Below, in pieces: positions 1 through 6,017 of a stretch of 6,208 nt of DNA. The first letter of the stretch is position 1, and each line of letters begins with the position of its first letter. Under the pieces are notes generated by a model, which saw nothing but the letters and a program-made list of their open reading frames with translations, had not been told where the DNA came from and did no database searches. The translations under genes and the position numbers were made by a program. The stretch is from a candidate division KSB1 bacterium (lineage in GTDB: Bacteria; Zhuqueibacterota; JdFR-76; DREG01), in NCBI GenBank assembly GCA_022566355.1, contig JADFJB010000183.1, forward strand, positions 1 to 6,208, written 5' to 3'.

Positions 1-2280
1 AACGGTATATTCATCCACTGGATTTTCTTCATTCTTGAAATTATCCGGGTACTGCTTGCCCACATGTTTGAGGGTTAGCGATGCATTGAAACCTTTGTTT
101 GAATAGTTTATCATGGCGTTTGCAAGAAAATCGGGGAATCCTGCGATCGGGTTGCCATTTAAAACTGTTGGGGAGCCATTGCCGGAAAATACCGTATATT
201 TCTTCAATTCATTATTACTAAGGGAAATATTTCCGCCGACTGTTATTTTTTCTGTCAGATTCATTCCACCATTCATTTCAATTCCCAAATGAAGCGTCCT
301 TTCCGCATTACCGGTAATGGGCTGGCCAAACCGATCGAGTTGACCTTTACTGATAATTTCATCTTTAAAATCCATGAAGTACAGGTTAACATCCGCAAAA
401 ATATTTTCATTCCGATAACCCATTCCAACCTCAAAATCGTTCAGCGATTCCGGCTTAACCAGCGGTTCATCAAAATTGAATGCACCGTTCGGAAAGCGTT
501 CGAACCGGGGAACGACCGCTCCCCAGCTTGCAGGAGTGCTGGCTTCGGCAGCATCGTACAGATTTTTTAAACGGGGATCCCGGCTGGTGCGGGAATAACT
601 GACAAATAGGTTCGTCCTGCTGTTGAGATGAACATTGAAGCCAATCCTTGGATTGAGAAAATTATAGACTTGCTCAAATTCAGTTCCGATAAAATTCTCG
701 TCGTAAAGTTTGTAACGAAGATGAGAAAACTGTAAATCGAAACTTCCATAGATTTTGTCATTAAATTTGTAACCACTGTGAATGTAAGGAGACAATATGT
801 CTTTTCCGCCTTTATATTCGTAGTAGCGCCGGCTGCCTATATAATTATGACCGCTAAATTCGCCGGAAACTGCAGGAGGCAATTCGGTCGAACCTTTTTG
901 AATGCGCCCCCAATGTAACGAGCGATGAATGCGGATTTCACTTCCCAGGACCACAGTCGCCTTTTTATGCTGCCAGGTTAGATTGGGCAGCCAACCGATC
1001 TGTTTATTATCTACATAGGCACGGATTAACAGATCATCGACATAAATGTTCTCCGGATCGCCTTTATCGGCAAAGCCAAATTCCGGTGTCAGGCGAAAAT
1101 AAGAAGCCGGCGCCCAGGAGCCGTCGTAATCGAAAAAGCCGTAGCCGCGAATGCCGAAAAGCGTATTGTTGAGTGTAAGATTTTCGTTGACCTGGTATTG
1201 ATGAAAAAATTCTGCGTGTGGTTGATTGAAATTCTCGATCTCATCGGGACGAACAATGGGGTTCTCTTTTCGGGATTCTTTATTATTGGCAGCATTTTTT
1301 GAAATACCAAAAAACACCAGGTGATCTGCAATCGGACCGCCGTAAACGTGCAGCCGCATGGTCGATCTCTTGCCAAATCGCGCCGCGCCAAAAAAATAGC
1401 TTTTAAAATTTACCCAGGATTGGTTCCGGTAACCGTCGGTTTTGATCTGTGAAACCCGGGCATTTAGAATGTATTGGTTTTTCAGGAGACCGCTGTTATA
1501 GGCAAGCGAGTATTTTTGTGTATCGTAACTTCCTGATCCGGCATAAAACGAAATTTTGCGTTCCGGTGAAAATCGTGTGGTGGTGATATTTACGGAACCG
1601 CCGATAGCCGGTGGTCCGTAAAAAGCGCTGCCGGCACCGCGCTGAACTTGTATGTCTTCAACATTGTCCAAAAAATTCGGGAAATCGATCCAATATACAT
1701 TGTGGTCTTCCGGATCGTTTTGTGGGATGCCGTTAATCATCACCGAGATTCGTCGTTGATCGAAACCACGGATAGAGAGATAGTTGTAGCCGATGCCGCT
1801 GCCGCCCTCGGAGTAAAAAGTGGTCGAGGGCAGTTGGCTTAGCAAAACCGGGATATCCTGGGTGTGATAGTTTTTTTCGATATCTTCCCGGGTTAAGGTA
1901 CTAAACGCTGCCGGCGTTTCGCCTTCTGTCGCCCGAATTGCCGTAACGACAACCTCATGTCCCGGCAGGATTACGGAAGTTAATGCAAAGTTTACTTCTA
2001 TTGTATTTTGATTTAAAGGTAGCGATCTTTGTTCGGTTCGATAACCGACAAAACTCACATCCAGGATATATTGGCCGAAGGTGAGGTTTGAAATTTCAAA
2101 TTTTCCATCTTCCCCGGATATGGTTCCCAGGCTAATGTTTTGCAAAGCTATGTTTGCCCCTTGTAGCGGCCGGCCATTTGCAATATCGGTTACAGTACCT
2201 GTAATCGTTCCTTTTTGGTTCTGTGCGGTTAGAAGACATGGCAATAAAAACAGTAAAAAAATGAATATGGATCTTCTCAT
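1..2280 (-). CDS. TonB-dependent outer-membrane receptor, probable thiamin/TPP-regulated uptake receptor (3' end beyond window)
   Basis: The minus-strand frame is open for 760 codons from ATG at 2280 to the window edge, so the last strands of the barrel are missing. Residues 1-20 are a signal peptide (MRRSIFIFLLFLLPCLLTAQ). Residues about 22-105 form a carboxypeptidase-regulatory-like beta-sandwich (GTITGTVTD...GRPLQGANI...FVGYR). This is followed by a TonB-box-like EVVVTA and a plug at about 126-235, with the hallmarks SIRGFDQRRISVMINGIPQ, NPEDHNVYWID-type and VQRGAGSAFYGPPAIGGSVN (NDPEDHNVYWID is what is actually read). The rest is a 22-strand-type barrel with aromatic-rich alternating segments, for example NLFVSYSRTSRDPRLKNLYD. 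A Shine-Dalgarno AAAGGA lies at 2290-2295, nine bases before the ATG. Such receptors import scarce ligands across the outer membrane using TonB/ExbBD energy. The TPP riboswitch in the leader makes thiamin or a thiamin derivative the likely ligand; that part is inference, since the protein itself does not reveal the substrate. No frameshift or internal stop is seen. Confidence 0.93.
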   Translation of the reverse strand, partial: MRRSIFIFLLFLLPCLLTAQNQKGTITGTVTDIANGRPLQGANIALQNISLGTISGEDGKFEISNLTFGQYILDVSFVGYRTEQRSLPLNQNTIEVNFALTSVILPGHEVVVTAIRATEGETPAAFSTLTREDIEKNYHTQDIPVLLSQLPSTTFYSEGGSGIGYNYLSIRGFDQRRISVMINGIPQNDPEDHNVYWIDFPNFLDNVEDIQVQRGAGSAFYGPPAIGGSVNITTTRFSPERKISFYAGSGSYDTQKYSLAYNSGLLKNQYILNARVSQIKTDGYRNQSWVNFKSYFFGAARFGKRSTMRLHVYGGPIADHLVFFGISKNAANNKESRKENPIVRPDEIENFNQPHAEFFHQYQVNENLTLNNTLFGIRGYGFFDYDGSWAPASYFRLTPEFGFADKGDPENIYVDDLLIRAYVDNKQIGWLPNLTWQHKKATVVLGSEIRIHRSLHWGRIQKGSTELPPAVSGEFSGHNYIGSRRYYEYKGGKDILSPYIHSGYKFNDKIYGSFDLQFSHLRYKLYDENFIGTEFEQVYNFLNPRIGFNVHLNSRTNLFVSYSRTSRDPRLKNLYDAAEASTPASWGAVVPRFERFPNGAFNFDEPLVKPESLNDFEVGMGYRNENIFADVNLYFMDFKDEIISKGQLDRFGQPITGNAERTLHLGIEMNGGMNLTEKITVGGNISLSNNELKKYTVFSGNGSPTVLNGNPIAGFPDFLANAMINYSNKGFNASLTLKHVGKQYPDNFKNEENPVDEYTV

Positions 2281-2361
2281 TTTAGGCTTTCCTTTCAATT
2301 TATGATTTTTTAAAAACCGACTTTCTTGGTGTTGCTATTCTTATTCTTTAAAATTATTTAG

Positions 2362-2378
2362 ACAGGATTAACAGGATT
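2362..2378. repeat. Short tandem repeat ACAGGATTA-ACAGGATT in the receptor leader
   Basis: ACAGGATT occurs twice with a 9-base period. It lies in the untranslated leader between the riboswitch terminator and the receptor start. No function is apparent; similar short words occur as dispersed intergenic repeats in many genomes of this kind (general recollection, not tested). Confidence 0.45.
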
Positions 2379-2391
2379 TTGAATAGCTTTC

Positions 2392-2407
2392 AACCGCTTT
2401 AGCGGTT
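2392..2407. repeat. Perfect 7-bp inverted repeat AACCGCT-TT-AGCGGTT
   Basis: AACCGCT (2392-2398) and AGCGGTT (2401-2407) are exact inverted copies around a 2-base centre. On the minus strand the repeat sits in the receptor mRNA downstream of the riboswitch terminator and has no U-run after it there. On the plus strand it is followed by TTT, but no plus-strand gene lies upstream, so a terminator role is unlikely. It may be a dispersed palindromic repeat. Confidence 0.5.
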
Positions 2408-2420
2408 TTTGACTTAAACT

Positions 2421-2453
2421 AAAAAAGCCACAAGACCGGGAGGGTTTTGTGGC
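2421..2453 (-). terminator. Intrinsic terminator of the TPP riboswitch
   Basis: On the minus strand GCCACAAAACC (2453-2443) pairs with GGTCTTGTGGC (2437-2427). This gives an 11-bp stem with one A-C mismatch and a 5-base CTCCC loop, followed directly by six T (2426-2421). It lies 30 bases downstream of the aptamer and about 140 bases before the receptor ATG, the position expected for a transcription-terminating expression platform. Confidence 0.87.
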
Positions 2454-2494
2454 ATTCAAATCAATACGGATTGATGTGCAAATTCAAAATCCCT
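2441..2494 (-). promoter_or_regulatory. Candidate antiterminator pairing between aptamer 3' end and terminator left arm
   Basis: On the minus strand AGGGATTTTG (2494-2485, including the conserved GGGA that closes the TPP aptamer) is complementary to CAAAACCCT (2449-2441, left arm and loop of the terminator): nine pairs with one bulged A. The two pairings are mutually exclusive. A TPP-bound aptamer would hold the GGGA, leaving the terminator free to form; without TPP the antiterminator would win. Between the two arms lies a small perfect hairpin, ATCAAT-CCGT-ATTGAT (2475-2460). The pairing is read from the sequence; the switching model is inference. Confidence 0.6.
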
Positions 2495-2569
2495 GCGCTG
2501 GTATTATCCGGATCAGGTTCGATGGGTGTACTCTCAGCCTTGCACTGGTGCAAAGCACCCCGAGTCGAA
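2483..2569 (-). promoter_or_regulatory. TPP (thiamin pyrophosphate) riboswitch aptamer, THI element
   Basis: The minus strand carries the conserved TPP aptamer blocks in order: ACTCGGGGTGC, a P3 hairpin (CTTTGCAC / GTGCAAGG), GGCTGAGAGTACACCC with the invariant CUGAGA (2537-2532), then GAACCTGATCCGGATAA and TACCAGCGCAGGGA. P2 is GGGGTG / CACCC. A short P1 of TTCGA (2569-2565) with TTGAA (2487-2483) is possible, with one G-U pair. The element binds TPP in the mRNA and in bacteria represses thiamin biosynthesis or transport genes. Here it is followed by an intrinsic terminator and the TonB-dependent receptor, so control is probably by transcription termination. The outer limits are approximate because P1 is weak. 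Confidence 0.96.
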
Positions 2570-2585
2570 ATCAAAGAACTTGGTA

Positions 2586-2614
2586 AATATAAGTTGAAAT
2601 TTGGCTGAATTCAA
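2586..2614 (-). promoter_or_regulatory. Sigma70-like promoter for the riboswitch-receptor transcript
   Basis: On the minus strand a -35 TTGAAT (2614-2609) and a -10 TATATT (2591-2586) are separated by exactly 17 bases. The predicted start near 2578-2579 is about ten bases ahead of the riboswitch, giving a leader of about 300 bases. Position and spacing are good; the boxes are a visual match only. Confidence 0.6.
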
Positions 2615-2675
2615 GTTGAAAAAGACATTAGTTTAATGACCACATATTAATAATTGATTTTGCCTAAAGAAGCCC

Positions 2676-3653
2676 ATGAAAAAAGAAGAGCTGGATTTCG
2701 ACCTGGTAGATAAGCTTTATCAAAATCTCATTCAAACAAGCAAAATTGTCGGTCGCTTGTTTATTATTTTTTTTACTTTGATGCTGTTGCTTTCTGCCCT
2801 GGTATTCGAGCCTGAATTATTTCCAACCAATACTCCACCCGGACAATCGAGAATAGAAAGGCTTCCCGCCCAAGAGATAAATTTACAAGATACATCGAAA
2901 GTCGAGTCAAGTCCGGATAAATCAGGAGTTAAGCCTGAACCAATTATACCTTTATTTGGCTTTAAAATCAATAGCAGTAAAATGCTGAAATTTAGTCCTT
3001 TGATTTTGGCAGCGATCTACTTAATGCTTGCAACCTATTTGATTTACCTGGATTTCTTAAAAAAAGAGTATTTTGAAACCTACGAAGATCTTTATGCGCA
3101 AGCAGAGGGAGAGGGTGAAAGCTCCTTATTGTATAAAATTCGTTTACCCAATTTACACTATATTTTAACAGATTTGTCCAGTCAACATTCATCAAAGTTT
3201 GTCCAGTTAATCTATCAGACAGCAAATATAATTAAATCTTTTGTCCTTTATGTATTACCTATGGTCGTCTTGATAATATTACTTGGTGAAGGTTTTCAAG
3301 AGTCTACATCAAACATATTAAACGGTTTATCCTGGGGTGGTCTTATCTTGGTAATAGTTGGCACTGCAGCACTCACAAGAGAATGGTTTATCGACGCCAA
3401 GGAAGTTATGAAGGATATTCTAATAGGTGTGCGAACAAAAACAATAAAAAGGGTTGAAGCTGTTCGTTACGCAAGAGCCTTAATTACCATATTGGCTGTT
3501 TCACTTACTTTAGCCGGGGGTTCGTTTGCAGTTAATCAATTTCTTAAGTCTACTGATTATCTTTCCTTTGAAAAGGCAAAAGCAATGGTAATAGAGAGGG
3601 ACTTTTATCATATGTTTTGGAATGAGAAAGGGGGGAATAAAACATCAATATGA
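2676..3653 (+). CDS. Multi-pass membrane protein, N-terminal part of a frameshifted membrane-anchored DUF1566 protein
   Basis: I do not recognise a named family for this 325-residue protein. It has five likely membrane helices at about 25-44, 106-126, 188-204, 218-234 and 268-286. A polar, Pro/Ser-rich loop of some 60 residues lies between the first two, and an acidic soluble segment (about 127-185, with AEGEGES) between the second and third. The last residues from EKGG onward come from a frame change. A run of six G (3630-3635) holds one base too many, and removing it continues the protein as EKGGIKHQYELKTINDDTIII into the DUF1566 domain that follows. The natural protein was therefore probably about 446 residues: membrane anchor plus C-terminal lectin-like domain. 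The start is ATG at 2676 with only a weak AAAGAAG purine tract (2666-2672) three bases before it. It is divergent from the receptor and shares its upstream region. Confidence 0.75.
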   Translation: MKKEELDFDLVDKLYQNLIQTSKIVGRLFIIFFTLMLLLSALVFEPELFPTNTPPGQSRIERLPAQEINLQDTSKVESSPDKSGVKPEPIIPLFGFKINSSKMLKFSPLILAAIYLMLATYLIYLDFLKKEYFETYEDLYAQAEGEGESSLLYKIRLPNLHYILTDLSSQHSSKFVQLIYQTANIIKSFVLYVLPMVVLIILLGEGFQESTSNILNGLSWGGLILVIVGTAALTREWFIDAKEVMKDILIGVRTKTIKRVEAVRYARALITILAVSLTLAGGSFAVNQFLKSTDYLSFEKAKAMVIERDFYHMFWNEKGGNKTSI

Positions 3654-4018
3654 ACTCAAAACCATAAATGATGATACAATAATTATTGACTCTGCTACAA
3701 ACCTCACCTGGCAAAAGGCAGGCACAGGAAGGTTGAGTTATGAAAAGGCAGAAGCGTATATTCAAAAATTACGCCGTGATAAATTGTGCCGATTTTAGTG
3801 ATTGGCGTTTGCCGACATTGGCAGAAGCGATGACGCTTATGGAGCCAGTAAAGAAAAATGAGGGTCTATTTATTGATTCAATTTTTGATCCACAACAGAG
3901 ATGGATTTGGACTTCGGATAAACAAAGCGCCTCGGGTGCATGGGTAGTCGATTTCAATTTTGGCGGCTGCACCAACTACCCTCTCGACGACGGGAACGAC
4001 GTTCGAGCGGTTCGCTGA
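3636..4018 (+). pseudogene. DUF1566 (Lcl/C-type-lectin-like) domain, displaced by two +1 frameshifts from the upstream membrane protein
   Basis: After the G6 run, the next frame reads KHQYELKTINDDTIIIDSATNLTWQKAG...SYEKAEAYIQKLRRDK. It then hits TAG at 3796, while the third frame carries FSDWRLPTLAEAMTLMEP...LFIDSIFDPQQRWIWTSDK and ends VRAVR-stop at 4016-4018. Deleting a single G near 3786 (TTGTGCC to TTTGCC) joins them as DKFADFSDWRLPT, exactly the family's layout. The IDxATxLxW, DWRLPT and RWIWT...W motifs are typical of DUF1566, a C-type-lectin-like fold used for binding. The ATG at 3740 is an internal methionine, not a start. Function is unknown; in other bacteria this fold occurs at the C-terminus of surface or membrane proteins and as a target of diversity-generating retroelements. 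Either decay or sequencing error could explain the two shifts. Confidence 0.8.
3953..4018 (+). other. Candidate DGR-like variable region at the end of the DUF1566 domain
   Basis: From 3953 to 4000, 12 of 16 codons end in C (TTC, GGC, GGC, TGC, ACC, AAC, TAC, CTC, GAC, GAC, AAC, GAC). In the 42 codons from 3800 to 3925 of the same domain none does. The segment ends in VRAVR followed by TGA. Such NNC-rich stretches arise when a template repeat full of AAC codons is copied with adenine mutagenesis. The position, at the extreme C-terminus of a lectin-like fold, is also the usual one. No template repeat, reverse transcriptase or accessory protein is present in this window, so this is a hypothesis. 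Confidence 0.4.
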
Positions 4019-4022
4019 GGAC

Positions 4023-4044
4023 AATCATCGATCATTCGATTATT
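4023..4044 (+). other. Stem-loop four bases after the DUF1566 stop, in a T-rich gene-free stretch
   Basis: AATCATCGA (4023-4031) and TCGATTATT (4036-4044) pair over nine positions with one mismatch around a four-base loop TCAT. The following bases to 4120 are T-rich low-complexity sequence with no gene. It could act as a weak rho-independent terminator. A hairpin of similar size and loop length also lies just downstream of the variable region in known DGRs, although those are GC-rich and this one is not. Confidence 0.4.
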
Positions 4045-4120
4045 TGTGTTATTTGATTATTTTTTTGTTGTTTTTGTTTTAAGGTTTGTACATTTTTTTT
4101 TGCAAGAAATCGGCACATCT

Positions 4121-4663
4121 TCAAATCTTAATAAAAATCTTCCTGCGATACATCCAGCTTAAAATTGCCCACCATAAAACAATATTCAAGATGGCGTATA
4201 AAAGCGAGCCCAACCAATCGCCAAAAATTGGCGTAACCAGGTTGTTGTAGAACATTCCTTTCAGTGAAACCTGGCTGCCGTCCGGGAGAGTAAATTTCCA
4301 CCAATAGAGATTCTTGGCCAGAAAGGAGGAGCCGGCAAAAGCAAAGATGGAATTCATACCAAACACCATAAATATTTTGCTGCCTTTTTGCTTGCCTTTA
4401 CTATCGAGCCACCAATAACTAGCAGCCAGGCAGAGCAGGGCTAATCCGGCTGTATAAACCGAATAGCTGCTGGTCCACAGCGCTTTGTTGAGGGGCATCC
4501 ATTCCTGCCAGAATAGGGTGATGAAGATAGCAATGGTTCCGGCAATGAACAAACCGTTGGTCTTCTCCAAAGGCTGGCGATCGGAACGCAGCCAATCCCC
4601 GGCAAAATAACCGAACAATACGGTTGCAATGGCCGGTAGGGTACTGACAATCCCTTCAGGATC
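4121..4663 (-). pseudogene. C-terminal fragment of a heparan-alpha-glucosaminide N-acetyltransferase-like membrane acyltransferase (COG4299/DUF5009)
   Basis: Reading leftward, about 180 residues resemble the second half of this family: DPEGIVSTLPAIATVLFGYF, then LNKALWTSSYSVYTAGLALL, YWWLD, and FMVFGMNSIFAFAGSSFLAK, ending at TGA (4123-4121). At least four hydrophobic helices remain (GLFIAGTIAIFITLFW, VYTAGLALLCLAASYWWL, FMVFGMNSIFAFAGSSFLA, GSLLYAILNIVLWWAILSW). Full-length relatives are near 370-390 residues, so roughly the first 200, with the catalytic region, are absent. Upstream of DPEG the frame loses family character and meets a stop at 4696-4694. No ATG lies in the fragment; TTG at 4618 is internal. 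The missing half is not found beyond the insertion sequence either, so a deletion or rearrangement, not just insertion, removed it. Relatives transfer acetyl groups from acetyl-CoA to amino sugars across a membrane. Confidence 0.8.
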
Positions 4664-4696
4664 GCGATGACACGGAAGTTTCTTGGAAGGAGTTTA

Positions 4697-4757
4697 CGAC
4701 GAGAAATCTTTTAATCTATACAAAAAATGACTTGTTGGGAGACAAGATTTCTCCTCG
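4697..4757. repeat. Palindromic intergenic repeat beside the IS
   Basis: CGACGAGAAATCTT (4697-4710) is repeated inverted as AAGATTTCTCCTCG (4744-4757), 13 of 14 bases, with a 33-base loop. The word GGAGTTTA appears twice in direct orientation (4689-4696 and 4760-4767), once on each side. This looks like a dispersed palindromic repeat. It lies between the broken acyltransferase and the IS and could be either the IS target or part of an IS-encoded structured RNA. Confidence 0.55.
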
Positions 4758-4763
4758 CGGAGT

Positions 4764-4775
4764 TTATCCTGAGAC
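4764..4775 (+). repeat. Left copy of 12-bp direct repeat TTATCCTGAGAC
   Basis: Identical to 6018-6029 on the other side of the transposase. The bases outside the 12 differ. It is a candidate shared core/boundary of the IS110 element. Confidence 0.55.
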
Positions 4776-4808
4776 ATTATGTTAAAAAGTAATTGTAAAT
4801 AAAAGAAA

Positions 4809-4866
4809 AGCTCCTTTCTTACATTAAAGTTAGAAGCAGTAATATAACTTAAATCAGAAAGGAGCT
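4809..4866 (+). promoter_or_regulatory. 11-bp inverted repeat sequestering the transposase ribosome-binding site
   Basis: AGCTCCTTTCT (4809-4819) and AGAAAGGAGCT (4856-4866) are perfect inverted copies separated by 36 bases. The right arm contains the strong Shine-Dalgarno AAGGAG (4859-4864), five bases before the transposase ATG at 4870. A transcript entering from outside would fold and hide the ribosome-binding site. One starting inside the loop would lack the left arm and be translatable. This is the arrangement known from several other IS elements for limiting transposase made by read-through transcription. The pairing is seen directly; the role is inferred. Confidence 0.7.
4818..4848 (+). 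promoter_or_regulatory. Weak candidate promoter inside the loop of the RBS hairpin
   Basis: CTTACA (4818-4823) and TATAAC (4843-4848) are 19 bases apart, a long spacing. They would start transcription near 4855, just before the Shine-Dalgarno arm and after the left arm of the hairpin. The boxes are imperfect, and a promoter formed at a circle junction is an alternative source of transcript. Confidence 0.3.
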
Positions 4867-4869
4867 ATC

Positions 4870-5941
4870 ATGCAGCAAATTAATCAAAAGGAATTTAAGG
4901 ATCAAGAGTTTTATATTGGTATGGATGTGCATAAGAAGAATTGGGTTATCACGCTTCGGAATAACAACATGGAATTAAAGACTTTTAGCATGGATCCATC
5001 TCCAGAATTATTGTATAAGCATTTGCACTGCAATTACCCTGGTGGTAGGTACATCAGTGCCTATGAGGCTGGTTTCTGTGGCTTCTGGATTCATCGTAGT
5101 CTCGAGAGCCTGGGCATAAAGAATTTGGTTATTCACGCAGCTGATGTAGCCACCACAAACAAAGAGAGGACAAACAAAACCGATAAAGTGGATTCACGCA
5201 AGATAGCACGAGAGTTAGAGAACAAATCTCTAAACAGTATTTATATACCTGATGAGCTGCACCAACAACTACGTTCACTCTGTCGATTGCGTGGTCAATC
5301 AGTTGTGAATCAGACACGTGTCAAAAACCGTATTAAAGGACATTTACACACCTATGGTATCCCCCATACCATGTCAAGTGAAAATGCCGCATTGGTCAGG
5401 TAATTTCATCAACTGGTTGCTGTCACTAGAATTTTCTCAAGCATGTGGTAAGGATTATCTGATATTTTGCCTTGAAGAGTTGCAACAACATCGGCAAAGG
5501 ATAGTGGATATTACGCGTATTTTACGAAGCCATCTCAAAAGTCACAGCTTATATGAACCGTTTGTATTTTTACGCTCAATACCAGGTATTGGCCTTGTCG
5601 TCGCACTTTCATTTTATACTGAAATTATGGACATCAATCGATTTCGAATATTCGATAAATTAGCCTCTTTTGTTGGGCTGGTTCCGTCAGTTCATGGTAG
5701 CGGAGATAAAACCATCGATCAGGGATTGACAAAAAGACGAAATCGCTATTTGCGCCATCTCATAGTTGAAGCTGCCTGGATTGCCGTTAGAAAGGATCCG
5801 GCTTTACTACATGCATTTAATCAATTAACACGACGTATGAAGAAACAAGATGCCATTATTCGCATTGCCAAAAAACTTCTTCGACGTATCCGATACGTCT
5901 GGAAAAATCAACCGCCTTATGTACTAGCAGTCGTTGAATAA
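4870..5941 (+). pseudogene. IS110-family transposase (DEDD/serine recombinase), split by one frameshift
   Basis: The first frame (4870-5403) holds the RuvC-like DEDD domain: YIGMDVHKK (D19), AYEAGF (E66) and KTDKVDSRKIA (D105, D108), then a coiled-coil region (LRSLCRLRGQSVVNQTRVKN). The second frame (usable from about 5366 to 5941) holds the IS116/IS110/IS902 domain: LRSIPGIGLVVALSF, FVGLVPSVHGSGDK (S of GSGDK, repaired residue about 277, is the likely nucleophilic serine), and TKRRNRYLRHLIVEAAW. Removing one C from the five at 5361-5365 reads GIPIPCQVKMPHWSGNFINW, a normal family sequence, and gives a 356-residue protein of usual length. All catalytic residues are kept, so the damage looks recent or is a sequencing error. 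The start is fixed by AAGGAG five bases before ATG 4870. Confidence 0.92.
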
Positions 5942-6017
5942 GAGGACAAAATCGAAATAACAATCTTTTACCTTTGCGTAGACCGTTTACGAAAGGCTGC
6001 AATCCTTTTAGGAACAG
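5942..6017 (+). ncRNA. Candidate structured non-coding end of the IS (possible bridge RNA segment)
   Basis: Between the transposase stop and the right direct repeat lie two adjacent hairpins. The first is CCTTT-g-CGTA (5971-5980) with TACGAAAGG (5988-5996): nine pairs, one bulged G and a 7-base loop GACCGTT. The second is CTG..TCCT (5997-6006) with AGGA.CAG (6010-6017). Bridge RNAs of the IS1111 subgroup come from the downstream end, and those of the IS110 subgroup from the upstream end. This 76-base region is short for one, and I could not match its loops to target and donor sequence. It may simply be a transcription end. Confidence 0.25.

Noticed and set aside
289-570. Plus-strand open frame of 93 residues inside the receptor gene
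   Set aside because: Antisense shadow of the intact receptor frame; same for the other frames opposite 567-2305 and opposite the membrane protein and transposase.
2392-2410. Plus-strand terminator (AACCGCT hairpin followed by T)
   Set aside because: No plus-strand gene upstream that it could terminate; on the minus strand there is no U-run after it.
3626-3640. Programmed ribosomal frameshifting at the G6 run
   Set aside because: A +1 shift is needed, no classic slippery site, stop codon or stimulatory structure is evident, and a second shift is required 150 bases later; mutation or error is simpler.
3740-4018. DUF1566 frame taken as an independent 92-residue gene starting at ATG 3740
   Set aside because: The first 20 residues are out of the family's frame; family sequence upstream (IDSATNLTW, AEAYIQKL) lies in another frame and continues into it after a one-base correction.
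4441-4650. Minus-strand open frame of 69 residues overlapping the acyltransferase fragment
   Set aside because: Out of frame with the recognised acyltransferase sequence; no family character.
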